DNA of 56,354 bases from an uncultured Spirochaetaceae bacterium (GTDB lineage Bacteria; Spirochaetota; Spirochaetia; Sphaerochaetales; Sphaerochaetaceae): positions 1 to 56,354 of the forward strand of contig CALXLA010000035.1 in assembly GCA_944389075.1 (NCBI GenBank). Direction: 5' to 3'. The notes below the pieces were generated by a model that had not been told where the DNA came from, made no database searches, and saw only the letters and a list, made by a program, of their open reading frames with translations. A program made the position numbers and the translations under genes. Positions 1 through 9,382 of this stretch are shown piece by piece. Position 1 is the stretch's first letter; each line of letters starts with the position of its first letter.

Positions 1-3000
1 ATGACGACAGTGACAGAATCTCCTTGTTCAATATCCTCTGAAAGCCTGAGCTCTGCACCTGTACCGTTTTTCATATAACCTGCGGCATCATCCCTGTCCT
101 GATAGGAAACGGAAGAATTACCAATCGTCGCATAATATCCACTAGGAATCGAACCAAAGGTTATTTCAGGTGTATTAATGACAACACCAAGATTATCTGT
201 ACTGAATACTACAGAAGCACCCTCAGCTTTTACAGGACCGACATTCCTGAGCAACGCATCAATATATACATATCCGCCGGGGAGTATCTCAGATGTTCCG
301 TCAAGAGAAAGTCCGGATATCATGTATCTCTCAAGTTCCGGATCGAAACTGTTTCTCCCTACCCTGTATGTCTTGGAAAATACCTTTTCTGTACCAGAAG
401 CATCTCGGAATACAAAACTATATGTGATGTCTTCACCAACAGGGGCATAATGAGAAACAGGCATACCATATTGATTGGTTCCAACAAGCTGCTTGCTCTT
501 TCCTGTTCCAAGATCGCCATAATTGAAGACAACGGACTTCTCAGCATACTGGCTATCCGAGGAGATGGTACAAGTCACGTCACTCAGCATTGATCTCGAT
601 GTATTCTTAGCTGTGATGAGGAATGGTATTGTCTCGCCTGGATAGATGTATTCATAGCTAGGCTTATTCCTTATTGAGATATCTGCATCAATGCCAAGTT
701 CTGCCTTCTCTGCTGTCATTACGATTGGATACTCCCATCTGTTCGAATAGCGATCCTCGATAATAAGCTTCAGCTTAATCACGCTCCCTTCGGCGACATC
801 ATTAGGGAGCCTTAAGGAAAGATATGATGAAGATACAGTACTGGAAGTACCAAGCTGTGCCTTGTTGATGTTAGTATAAGCATTTTTTCCGCTTCTGATT
901 GTCTTGTAATTACCAGCAGGAATATCACCAAATTCAAATTTTGCATTAGTGATTATCGCGCTGCCTTCTTCCAATATAAGAGTAGCCTTGACATCTTCAG
1001 CTCTTGCGCTACCTGCGTTATGCAGCCTGACATCGAGATATGCGCTCTCACCTATATTGAGTTTCCCATCGCCATTGAGGCTATCAATAAAAGCATAGCC
1101 TGCAAGCGACACCTTTGTATCTGGTGCTGCAACTTCAAGACTATAAGGGATTTTCCAGATGTTGATACCATCTGTGAATATAACATTCACCTGATGCATT
1201 CCAAGAGGCGCATTTGCTGCAATCTTCAATGTGATCTTCGGATTCTTGCTGAATACAAGCTCATCAGGCTTATACTGGACCCCTGTGGATGAAAGAGAAT
1301 AGCCTGCTCTGACACCTTTATCGATATCATAAGGGCCGCCGTTCTCTATCGTAATATACTGGCTATCCGATACGACACGGAATGAAAGCGGTGCGGTGGA
1401 TGCTTCTCCTGCATTCAGCACAGCAGACCTGAAACCAAAGGACTCCGTAGGACTTATAATGCCATCACCATTGCCATCATACTCAAAAACCCTATAGCCA
1501 TAAGGAACAAGACGGCTTCTGACTGCACAGACCGGAATCCTGATGACACCGCTCCATCCTTTGATGTTGCCATTGCCAAAAGCTCTCCATTTCAATTCAA
1601 CAGGCTTGGAAACATCATAATCCTTGCTTAAAGAAATATTGAAAGCCTGTTCGGATTTCTCATAAGTCTCATTGCTTGTATTGTAATAACGCGAATTGGC
1701 ATATTGCCCAGAGCCAAGCTCCTTGTATACAGCTCGTAAGCCTTTATAGCTGTTTCCATTATCAGATATGGCTGCGGTTTTCCATGTACTGCTAGGAGAG
1801 AGAACGACTGCATCATCCTCACAATAAAGCTCTATTGTCAGATTTGTAATTCCAGATGTTCCCGCATTATAGAACAGAAGATCCGCTGATGCTTTCTCAC
1901 CAGGATTAAGAGTTCCATCCTTATCTCCTGATGTTTCTTTGAAAGCATATCTCGAGAACTGGATTTCCGCATCTGTAATTTCTGGTATTATCGTAAATCT
2001 ATTTACTGATTCATTACCAAGATTATCAATAGTCGTCAGCGTAAAATGAAGTTTCTCATCCTCCGGGCAATCAGAATGGACTGTGAATGAGAAATTGTTC
2101 TTATTGCTGGACTTCACATTCATTTCCTTTACAGCCCGATCATATTTGGAGTAGTTACAGTATGTTGCATTTGCATATTCGCCAGGGGCAATATATGAAT
2201 GCGTCATTACAGATTTGCCTATCGTCACATAATCGCTATCGCAGGAAAGCGTGGTCTTGGTTCCATAACCAGTATCCACAGCAGCATCTGAGCCAAGGAC
2301 TACATCCATATAGATGGTTTCGCTAGGATTGATCTTCCCATCCCCATTACCTTCTACATCACTGATTTTCCTATTCCGGAGAGAAACAGCAAAATCGCTT
2401 TTCTCTACAGTTATAGGGTAAATAATCTTATGTACATTGCCATCTACATCATATGCATTGATAGGAACTTCTAATACAGTGCCAATCGGAGTGTCCGGTG
2501 ATATCTTTATATTGATATATGCTTCCATTCTTTCTGGACGCACTTCAAATGACCTTCCATCTACTTCTTTCTCAGTTTCTCCATAATCGGCCCAGATTAT
2601 CGCTTCTCCTGGATAAAGAGGAAGTTCATTTATGTATCCGACATCCTGGTCCATCGAGAAGAAGTTTCCAACAGATGATACCTCTGCGTACTTAGCAGTA
2701 TTTTCATCAATATCGCCCAGTACAATATCAAATGATAATGCCAATGTTCCAGTATTCCTGATAACAGGGAACAGCCTTATAGTCTCTCCTGGATTTGCAT
2801 TATGTCCTTCGGTATAACCAGGATCATACAGGTATGGAGTGCCAGCTTCCAGCTTAGTATAAAGTGCATTGAGAACGACATTGCCTTCAGAAAGCATATG
2901 AGGGCTTATCTCATCTTCTGGATGGAGTATCGATTCACGTGGCATGAAATGCCTTGTCGTAGACCATGTACCTGAAATATAGTCGCCTTCTGATGTGCTC

Positions 3001-3713
3001 CAACCCACAAAGAATGCATCATCCGACTCTTCAAGAGCAGGTACAGTAAAAGTATCTTCATAGCCTATGATACGTTCGAAGTTGCTCAATCCACCATAAC
3101 CTGCCGTATTGAATGCAATAGAAGCATCTGCCTTGACATCGAAGTCCATTGAGAATGGATTGACGACAGGAACATTGCTAAGATCTGAAACTGTGACTCC
3201 TTGACGGTTCCTGCTGCTCAGTTCCCTGAATATCAAACCCCTTTCATTAAGCTCTGCACTTAACGACGAAAGATTTATTGTATCAGCTCCAACCCTGAAT
3301 CGCTCATTAAGTATCTTATCATCCGCAAGATATACAGTGACTGTAGGCCCAGACCAGCTCGTCCATTCATAAAGCCATGATGCAGCTTCTGCCCTTTCGT
3401 TCTGAGGCAAGTTCCTAGCTATCGCATATAGTCTTGCATCTACATTATCTTCAAGACTCGAAAGAAGATCCCTGACTGTATGATACTCTTCTTCCTCTTT
3501 CTCTGTCAGATCACGGCTTTTCCTTGCCAACTCCTCATATTTCTCGACGAGCTTTGATTTGAAAGTCTCGTACTGTCCCTTTAGGTTCGAGAAAGAAGTG
3601 CCACTATTACTCGCTTCATAGAGTTTGTCATACTCTTTACTGTAGTTGTAACCACAACTTGTAAGGAGTGCAAGAATCAACACAGTGCTCAGCACCTGAA
3701 TAATCTTTTTCAT
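1..3713 (-). CDS. Giant repeat-containing lipoprotein, 3' part beyond window
   Basis: An open frame of about 1237 codons runs off the left edge, so the C-terminus is missing. The ATG at 3713 has an AGGTGG ribosome site. The N-terminus has two lysines, a hydrophobic stretch and a lipobox (LTSC, Cys20), so the protein should be a lipid-anchored surface protein. A charged, probably coiled-coil stretch follows (about residues 25-75). Near residues 210-270 is a segment like the Listeria/Bacteroides B-repeat (GW...W...LNALY). The rest is a series of modules of roughly 120-155 residues, each opening with a motif such as GNGDGxINPSE, DGTLNPGE or NGDGKLNIGE followed by beta-rich sequence containing NAG/NTG. 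These resemble CARDB/Ig-like adhesive domains with a calcium-loop-like DxNxDG element. The function is unknown; adhesion or surface exposure is inferred. Confidence 0.85.
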   Translation of the reverse strand, partial: MKKIIQVLSTVLILALLTSCGYNYSKEYDKLYEASNSGTSFSNLKGQYETFKSKLVEKYEELARKSRDLTEKEEEEYHTVRDLLSSLEDNVDARLYAIARNLPQNERAEAASWLYEWTSWSGPTVTVYLADDKILNERFRVGADTINLSSLSAELNERGLIFRELSSRNRQGVTVSDLSNVPVVNPFSMDFDVKADASIAFNTAGYGGLSNFERIIGYEDTFTVPALEESDDAFFVGWSTSEGDYISGTWSTTRHFMPRESILHPEDEISPHMLSEGNVVLNALYTKLEAGTPYLYDPGYTEGHNANPGETIRLFPVIRNTGTLALSFDIVLGDIDENTAKYAEVSSVGNFFSMDQDVGYINELPLYPGEAIIWADYGETEKEVDGRSFEVRPERMEAYINIKISPDTPIGTVLEVPINAYDVDGNVHKIIYPITVEKSDFAVSLRNRKISDVEGNGDGKINPSETIYMDVVLGSDAAVDTGYGTKTTLSCDSDYVTIGKSVMTHSYIAPGEYANATYCNYSKYDRAVKEMNVKSSNKNNFSFTVHSDCPEDEKLHFTLTTIDNLGNESVNRFTIIPEITDAEIQFSRYAFKETSGDKDGTLNPGEKASADLLFYNAGTSGITNLTIELYCEDDAVVLSPSSTWKTAAISDNGNSYKGLRAVYKELGSGQYANSRYYNTSNETYEKSEQAFNISLSKDYDVSKPVELKWRAFGNGNIKGWSGVIRIPVCAVRSRLVPYGYRVFEYDGNGDGIISPTESFGFRSAVLNAGEASTAPLSFRVVSDSQYITIENGGPYDIDKGVRAGYSLSSTGVQYKPDELVFSKNPKITLKIAANAPLGMHQVNVIFTDGINIWKIPYSLEVAAPDTKVSLAGYAFIDSLNGDGKLNIGESAYLDVRLHNAGSARAEDVKATLILEEGSAIITNAKFEFGDIPAGNYKTIRSGKNAYTNINKAQLGTSSTVSSSYLSLRLPNDVAEGSVIKLKLIIEDRYSNRWEYPIVMTAEKAELGIDADISIRNKPSYEYIYPGETIPFLITAKNTSRSMLSDVTCTISSDSQYAEKSVVFNYGDLGTGKSKQLVGTNQYGMPVSHYAPVGEDITYSFVFRDASGTEKVFSKTYRVGRNSFDPELERYMISGLSLDGTSEILPGGYVYIDALLRNVGPVKAEGASVVFSTDNLGVVINTPEITFGSIPSGYYATIGNSSVSYQDRDDAAGYMKNGTGAELRLSEDIEQGDSVTVV

Positions 3714-3892
3714 ATTCCCACCTTACTAGAAGTTTAATATAGACAGCTAAATTACCATAGTGAAAAGTGAGAAAATGCAGCCAGAATTTCTCTGTTTTAT
3801 CCTATTGAGGATGGTTTTCAATTATCTTCTGCGGACATCTCCGCAAAAACAGTACATAAACAGTAATCTGAGAACGAACTATCATAAAGTCT

Positions 3893-3920
3893 TTGAAAAG
3901 CAATACAGGGGATTTATCAT
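3893..3920 (+). promoter_or_regulatory. Promoter for leaderless WYL gene
   Basis: TTGAAA at 3893-3898 and TATCAT at 3915-3920 are separated by 16 bases, each matching the sigma-70 consensus in five of six positions. Only six bases lie between the -10 box and the ATG at 3927, and there is no ribosome site near that ATG, so the transcript probably begins at or next to the start codon. The rest of 3714-3892 is the divergent region shared with the lipoprotein gene; nothing else is recognised in it. Confidence 0.5.
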
Positions 3921-3926
3921 TGAATC

Positions 3927-4940
3927 ATGCAGTACGATAATATTGCGACAAAGCTCAGTGTGGCGACTTATATAGCAAATGGGAACGGACGTTCCGTCTA
4001 TGATATTTCAGAACATTTCGGGACATCCACCCGTACTGTATATCGTATTCTGGATAGGCTTCAGGAAGAAGGCTATCCTCTCACGAATGAAGTTATGAGG
4101 AATGGGAAGGAGAAGCTCTGGACAATGCTCCGCTGGGATAAGGATGAGTTCGGGACGCCCATTCCATCCTCAGAGTTTACAGATGAGGAAAGGATCCTGA
4201 TCTACTACATTCTCGGGGAGATGAAGAAGAATGAGGAAATCTTTCCGGCATTCAGCTCAGTCAGGACTAAGCTCTCCAATATGCTGAGCCAGAAGGCTGT
4301 ATCCTTCCCATCGATTGATTATCCGGAAAGACTCAGGAACAAGTTATATCCGATAGAAAGCATAAGTTCTATCGCAAAAGGCTCTTCAAAAGAGACAAGA
4401 AAGCATGTATCCGCGATACTGCGTTCAATAAAACATAAGGCCCGCTGTTCCATGATCTACCATGTGCCGAACAGGGATGGCTCTCTGGATGTTGAGATAT
4501 CCCCGATCTTCTCATTCTTCTACAGTGGAGGAATGTATCTGCAGGCACTGCTTGATGATGGCAGCCTCAGGACATATGCAATAGAAAGAATCGAGACTAT
4601 CGAGGAAATAAAGGACAGTACAGCGCTTTTGCCGGATTTCAATCCGAGAATATTGCTTACAGATCCTTTCGGACCATTCATAGGCACTGAGAAGATAGAA
4701 GCCGAAGTATGGATTGCTCCTGAACAGGTGCCATATGTCAAGGAAAGGAAGTGGCCTGAATCCGTCACTATCTCAGACAATCCAGATGGCTCTGCTACAT
4801 TCTCTGTCACTACATATGGAGAGCACGAATTCACTGTGTGGCTTCTGTCGCAGAAAGCATCTGCCGTGCTTATGAAGCCACAATGGCTCAGGGAGAAAAT
4901 GAGGGAAACTATCGAAGAAATGCAGAACAAGTATTCTTGA
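3927..4940 (+). CDS. WYL-domain transcriptional regulator
   Basis: A 337-aa protein with the layout of the DeoR/YafY-type WYL family. A winged helix-turn-helix occupies about residues 5-60 (SVYDISEHFGTSTRTVYRILDRL is the recognition region), a linker follows, and a WYL-like ligand-sensing domain lies at about 160-260, with a C-terminal WCX-like extension. Family members bind DNA and respond to nucleotides or other small ligands, often in defence or DNA-damage settings. The partner gene here is unknown. The start has no Shine-Dalgarno, consistent with the leaderless promoter just upstream. The gene converges on the hypothetical gene ending at 4947, with six bases between stops. It is not near the BREX island, so a link to that is not supported. 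Confidence 0.8.
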   Translation: MQYDNIATKLSVATYIANGNGRSVYDISEHFGTSTRTVYRILDRLQEEGYPLTNEVMRNGKEKLWTMLRWDKDEFGTPIPSSEFTDEERILIYYILGEMKKNEEIFPAFSSVRTKLSNMLSQKAVSFPSIDYPERLRNKLYPIESISSIAKGSSKETRKHVSAILRSIKHKARCSMIYHVPNRDGSLDVEISPIFSFFYSGGMYLQALLDDGSLRTYAIERIETIEEIKDSTALLPDFNPRILLTDPFGPFIGTEKIEAEVWIAPEQVPYVKERKWPESVTISDNPDGSATFSVTTYGEHEFTVWLLSQKASAVLMKPQWLREKMRETIEEMQNKYS

Positions 4941-4946
4941 TTTCCT

Positions 4947-5750
4947 TTATTCATCTTCCTCCGGAATCAGGATCTCTTCTTCTATAGCGGTCGTCCAAGC
5001 TTCCCTGATAAGGCATCTTGCCCATCGATACGGATATTCGCTGAATGTGTTCTCAAAGTAATCCCTGTCAGAAAGCATTATCTTCTTTTTCTCCGTATCG
5101 CATGCCTGGATGACATGCATCATAGCGCTATCAAAATCCGAAGAAGCAACATTCTTAGGATAGCGAGAGAAGACAGCATCCATCAGAAGGCTGTCCAGTG
5201 CTTTCTGGTTTTCCTCGCTCCTGTCAGATAAATCTATGCTTTTACCATTGAAAAGAAGAACAGATTTTGACATAAGCTCATTTATGAACTCATCTGTCAT
5301 CTGATATGCATCTGTGGAAAAACTTACGGATATGCCATTCTGGGAAATACTGTATTTCTCAGCTATCTTCATAAGCCTTGCCTGCTTCTCCAGCTTCTCA
5401 AGCAGCTTCCCATCAGCAAGAACCGAAAGCCGGTGACGATATGCATCGGATTCAGAAGAGACAACAAAGAAATCAAAGAATGGAAAGAATATCCCAGACA
5501 TTTCATATTGTTCAGATTCCGGTCCGAATACGAAGGCCGGTACGAACCTGTCAAGAAATCCTGAGAAACCAGTACTGAAACCTCTGTCATTGAATACATG
5601 ACTCACTCTCGATGCACGTGAATTCATTATCTCTCCCATTGCATCATATTTTTCCTTATCAGTAACGAAAGGATCCGTGCTATCAGCTTCTGCAAGAATG
5701 TAATGACGTATTGCATTTATATGTGTATTGATCTTCTCCGAGTAATCCAT
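4947..5750 (-). CDS. Hypothetical protein, 267 aa
   Basis: I do not recognise this protein. It is soluble-looking, rich in charged residues, and lacks a signal peptide, membrane segment or nucleotide-binding motif. The frame opens further upstream at 5792, but the ATG at 5750 is preceded by AGAGG at good spacing, whereas the upstream ATGs have no convincing site, so MDYSEK is chosen as the N-terminus. It is transcribed divergently from the amidohydrolase gene at 5888 and converges with the WYL regulator. Confidence 0.6.
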   Translation of the reverse strand: MDYSEKINTHINAIRHYILAEADSTDPFVTDKEKYDAMGEIMNSRASRVSHVFNDRGFSTGFSGFLDRFVPAFVFGPESEQYEMSGIFFPFFDFFVVSSESDAYRHRLSVLADGKLLEKLEKQARLMKIAEKYSISQNGISVSFSTDAYQMTDEFINELMSKSVLLFNGKSIDLSDRSEENQKALDSLLMDAVFSRYPKNVASSDFDSAMMHVIQACDTEKKKIMLSDRDYFENTFSEYPYRWARCLIREAWTTAIEEEILIPEEDE

Positions 5751-5887
5751 ATCCATACCTCTTGACTGGATATTGGCATGCATCCATGACATAAGTTGAC
5801 AGAGATTGAATGCATATTGTCAAAAATCCGGATTCCGCAGTGATATGCAAAAGCAAAAATGCTATCCTCTTTTCAAAGGAGAGACAG

Positions 5888-7045
5888 ATGTTCTCAGAAG
5901 AAGTCAAATCAATCCTTCCGTCATGCATAGAATGGAGACGGACTTTGCACATGTATCCAGAGCTTTCCTTCGAAGAAGAGAGGACTACTGATTTCCTTAT
6001 TGAGAAAATGAAGGAAATCCCTGGAATCAGGATGGAAAAACCATGCAAGACAGGAGTCGTAGCAATACTGAAAGGCAGCGGAACTGGCCGTACAATCGCT
6101 CTCCGTGCTGATATAGACGCCCTGCCAATCGAAGAAAAGACCGATCTGCAATTCGCTTCGAAGACAAGCGGCGTAATGCATGCATGCGGACATGATGGTC
6201 ATACCGCGATGCAGCTTGCTGCACTCAGCATACTTGCAGGAAATCGAGACAAACTCAAAGGAGAGGCACGCTTCATATTCCAGCATGCAGAGGAACTCCC
6301 TCCAGGAGGTGCTGCTGAACTTGAGGAGAAAGGCGTAATGAAAGGCGTAGATGAAGTCTATGGCCTTCACCTCTCATCACTATTCCCGACAGGAGCTTTC
6401 GGTGTAAGAGCAGGTGCTCTGACAAGCGCCACTGACAGATTCGATATCAAGGTAATCGGGAAAGGCGGGCACTCTGCTTATCCTGAATCCTGCGTGGATC
6501 CCGTTGTCATAGCAGCAGAGATAATAAGCGCGCTGCAGACTATAGTTTCACGTTCGATAAAGGCTGTTGAGCCTGCTGTAGTCTCAGTCTGCATGATAAA
6601 CGGCGGAAGCGCATATAACATAATACCTGGGACTGTGACGATTACCGGCTCAACAAGGACATTCAGCAAAGAAACGAGGAATAAGCTTCCGGAAACGATA
6701 AGGAGAATATCGGAATCGATAGCAGCAGCTCATGGAGGAAGCATAGAGTTCAGCTTCTCCTATGGCTATGCCTCTGTGATGAATGATAAAGCTCTCACAG
6801 CAAACAGCAGGAAGCTGATAGAAGAAGCGTTCGGAAAGGATGCCGTCCTTGATATCGATCCTCTGATGCCCGGGGAGGACTTCTCAGCTCTGGAAAAAGA
6901 CTGCCCTGGATTCTTCGTCGAGCTGGGAGCTGGCAGCAATGGCTGCACATTCCCACACCACAACAGCAGATATCTCATGGATGAGGATGCTCTGGGCTAT
7001 GGCATAGAGTATCTTGTCAGGCTTGTGCGCAACAGGCTTTCATAA
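5888..7045 (+). CDS. M20 family amidohydrolase (HipO-like)
   Basis: A 385-aa zinc-dependent amidohydrolase of the hippurate/N-acyl-amino-acid/indole-acetyl-amino-acid hydrolase group, which releases an amino acid from an N-acyl conjugate. Metal-ligand motifs are visible: HACGHDGH near residues 90-97, the catalytic EE in QHAEELPPGG near 125-135, and a C-terminal PGEDFSALE segment. The dimerisation domain (GGHSAYPE) lies in the middle. The frame could start at 5810, but AAGGAG is six bases before the ATG at 5888, which begins at the usual family N-terminus. It is probably cytoplasmic. It ends in a strong hairpin shared with the convergent permease gene. The exact substrate cannot be told. Confidence 0.88.
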   Translation: MFSEEVKSILPSCIEWRRTLHMYPELSFEEERTTDFLIEKMKEIPGIRMEKPCKTGVVAILKGSGTGRTIALRADIDALPIEEKTDLQFASKTSGVMHACGHDGHTAMQLAALSILAGNRDKLKGEARFIFQHAEELPPGGAAELEEKGVMKGVDEVYGLHLSSLFPTGAFGVRAGALTSATDRFDIKVIGKGGHSAYPESCVDPVVIAAEIISALQTIVSRSIKAVEPAVVSVCMINGGSAYNIIPGTVTITGSTRTFSKETRNKLPETIRRISESIAAAHGGSIEFSFSYGYASVMNDKALTANSRKLIEEAFGKDAVLDIDPLMPGEDFSALEKDCPGFFVELGAGSNGCTFPHHNSRYLMDEDALGYGIEYLVRLVRNRLS

Positions 7046-7047
7046 GA

Positions 7048-7073
7048 ATAGCCGCAGGCAACACTGCGGCTAT
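7048..7073. terminator. Bidirectional hairpin terminator
   Basis: A perfect 10-bp stem (ATAGCCGCAG / CTGCGGCTAT) with a GCAACA loop sits between the convergent amidohydrolase and NCS2 permease genes. The flanking T/A tracts are weak, so termination efficiency is uncertain, but position and symmetry suit termination from both sides. Confidence 0.7.
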
Positions 7074-7094
7074 ATCATTTCCCATACTCAATGG

Positions 7095-8429
7095 CTAGAG
7101 GATGAAATAAAGAGCCATCATGACTCCGAGAACCCATGCCGGCCAGCGAGGTATGAATGATGTATCATGCTTGAGGATGCTTCTTATCACGCTGATCACA
7201 AGATATACGAACATGCCAAGAGCGATACCGCCTACATAATCAGATGCATATGCTGTGACAAGGAGCATAACGGCAACAGGAAGGAATTCCACTGGCTCGA
7301 AGTCCACTTCCTTCAGCGTCTCGATCATCGAAATTCCTACTACAACAAGAGCAGCACCTGTGGCCGCACCAGGGATCATCAGGAATACCGGTGCGAAGAA
7401 CATGCAGAGCAGGAAGAAGAAGGCTGTGCTGATATTCGAAAGGCCTGTCCTGCTTCCTGATTCGATTCCCGCAGCGGATTCTGCGAAGCTGCTGACTGTA
7501 GTGATTCCGAACAACGATCCGAAGATAGTCGCGGATGCGTCCACGAGGAAGACCTTGCTGAAAGCCGGGAAGTTGCCATCCTTATCAAGGAGATTTGCCT
7601 TGTTCGCCATCGCAAGACCTGTTCCGAGAGTTCCGAAGAAGTCATTGATCAGAAGCATGAGGATGAATGGTACGAACTGAAGCTTCAACGCCCCGATGAT
7701 ATCAACCTGGAAAGCAACATTGGCCATAGATGAGACAGCGCCTGAAGTAAAGATCGATTCAGGAAGAGTGACTACACCCATCGGAATACCGATTATCGTG
7801 GTAATAACTATGGAGATGAGCAGAGCTCCTTTGATCTTGTATTTCCTTCCGCCTATATCAAACTGGACATATGACAGGAAAAGTGCAATCACAAGGCTTA
7901 TGAGACTCAGACGCACTGCAGGATTCGAAAGATCCGCAAAACCGCTGAGCGATGGAGTCAGAAGTCCACATGAATTGAGACCTATTCTTGCGATGAGGAA
8001 TCCGACAGCTCCACCGATTCCGATCTTTATGTTCTTCGGAAGGCTTTCAGCGAAAAGGGTCCTGAGCTTGAATACAGAAATCAGCAGGAAGAGAATACCT
8101 GAAACAGCAACAGTACCAAAAGCCGTTGCATAATCTGCTGTTCCATCTGCCACCATGGCAGCCACAAGGTTCGGTATCACGAGAACAGGCGCAAGAACAA
8201 TCGGAGTATTGGATATCAAACCGATTGCAATCGTTGAGATTCCTGTGACAAAAGCCGTACAGAGAAGAACGCCGGTCAGGTCGATTCCGGGGACTGCAGA
8301 CATTGCGGATGTCATATAGACAAGGATATATGCCATCGTTGCGAATGTCGTAGCGCCTCCGATCAGCTCCGTGCCGACTGTGGTACCGCGTTCCTTCAGA
8401 TGGAACGTACGATCAAGAAAGCCATTCAT
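7095..8429 (-). CDS. NCS2 family purine permease (AzgA-like)
   Basis: A 444-aa inner-membrane protein with about 12-14 predicted membrane segments, of the AzgA/PbuG branch of nucleobase:cation symporters (adenine, guanine, hypoxanthine uptake). The N-terminus (FHLKERGTTVGTELIGGATTF) and the ATMAYILVY segment are typical of the branch. A strong GAGGAGGG site precedes the ATG. It lies 13 bases downstream of tatD and is probably co-transcribed with it. Purine uptake would suit a host-associated organism with limited purine synthesis; that is inference. Confidence 0.9.
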   Translation of the reverse strand: MNGFLDRTFHLKERGTTVGTELIGGATTFATMAYILVYMTSAMSAVPGIDLTGVLLCTAFVTGISTIAIGLISNTPIVLAPVLVIPNLVAAMVADGTADYATAFGTVAVSGILFLLISVFKLRTLFAESLPKNIKIGIGGAVGFLIARIGLNSCGLLTPSLSGFADLSNPAVRLSLISLVIALFLSYVQFDIGGRKYKIKGALLISIVITTIIGIPMGVVTLPESIFTSGAVSSMANVAFQVDIIGALKLQFVPFILMLLINDFFGTLGTGLAMANKANLLDKDGNFPAFSKVFLVDASATIFGSLFGITTVSSFAESAAGIESGSRTGLSNISTAFFFLLCMFFAPVFLMIPGAATGAALVVVGISMIETLKEVDFEPVEFLPVAVMLLVTAYASDYVGGIALGMFVYLVISVIRSILKHDTSFIPRWPAWVLGVMMALYFIL

Positions 8430-8442
8430 AGATTATCCCTCC

Positions 8443-9210
8443 TCAGCGCCTAATTCCGAAAAGCGCTGCAGCGTTGCGATATGCAATCTCCGCGACATCT
8501 TCCTCTGATATTCTTTTGATTCTGGATATCGCAGAAATAACATCAATAATGTCCGAAGAGTCTGCCCTCATACCTGCTCTTGATGCGGATGGAAGGAATG
8601 GGGCATCTGTTTCAAGGAGAATAAGCGATGAATCGATAGCCTCCACTGTCTTTATAAGCTCACCAGCATCAGGGTATGTAATCGCAGGTCCGATTCCAAG
8701 GCCTATTCCCCGTTCAGCGAAAGCCTTCCCATACTCCGAACGGCTGAAGAACCTATGGATCATCGCTTTTACAGGACGCTTATCCAGTTCTTCAAGGACA
8801 TCCTCATCAGCCTCCCTGTCATGTATGACGACAGGAAGCCCAAGATCGCGCGCAAGATCAAGCTGTGCTCTGAATACCCGCTTCTGCGCTTCCCTATCGG
8901 CATCTGCCTCATGATAATCAAGGCCGATCTCTCCGATAGCCACGACACGCTCATCGGAGGCAAAGGACCTTATGCTGTCAATCCAGCCATCAGGGACATC
9001 ATATGCGGAAAGAGGAAAAACACCTACAGAGGCATAGACGAAATCATATTCATGCGCAAGATTGACAGAACGCTGGGATGAAGGGACATCCGAACCTGAA
9101 TTCACTATGAATGACACACCATCGGCATGAAGGCGAGTCAGGATATCACTGCGGTCACAATCAAACGCTTTTTCATCATAATGAGCGTGCACATCTGTGA
9201 TTCTGAGCAT
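8443..9210 (-). CDS. tatD: TatD family metal-dependent hydrolase
   Basis: A 255-aa TIM-barrel hydrolase of the TatD/YcfH family (DNase or D-aminoacyl-tRNA deacylase activities are reported for members). The metal-binding motif VHAHYDE is at residues 6-12, GEIGLDYHE near 92-100, VIHDRE near 127-132, and LLETDAPFL near 198-206. The frame extends to 9252, but GGGAG seven bases before the ATG at 9210 and the family N-terminus favour the shorter form. It is the first gene of a two-gene unit with the purine permease. No clear -35/-10 pair was found in 9211-9382. Confidence 0.88.
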   Translation of the reverse strand: MLRITDVHAHYDEKAFDCDRSDILTRLHADGVSFIVNSGSDVPSSQRSVNLAHEYDFVYASVGVFPLSAYDVPDGWIDSIRSFASDERVVAIGEIGLDYHEADADREAQKRVFRAQLDLARDLGLPVVIHDREADEDVLEELDKRPVKAMIHRFFSRSEYGKAFAERGIGLGIGPAITYPDAGELIKTVEAIDSSLILLETDAPFLPSASRAGMRADSSDIIDVISAISRIKRISEEDVAEIAYRNAAALFGIRR

Positions 9211-9382
9211 TTTTATTCTCCCTAAATAAAGCAGAGGAAAATAATTACACAAAGCTTATTATCCCCATACGAACTGATTCTTGCACATAAGATGTTGACG
9301 GCTCAATAGTCAGGCTGATATTTGGCGCTTATTATCGCATATACTGTTGTAGAGATCTCAAATGATGCAGACAGAATAAATC

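Noticed and set aside
3760-3975. 71-codon plus-strand frame before the WYL gene
   Set aside because: It overlaps the WYL promoter and start, has no ribosome site, and resembles no family.
4520-4954. 144-codon minus-strand frame opposite the WYL gene
   Set aside because: It lies fully antisense within a convincing regulator gene and has no coding features of its own.
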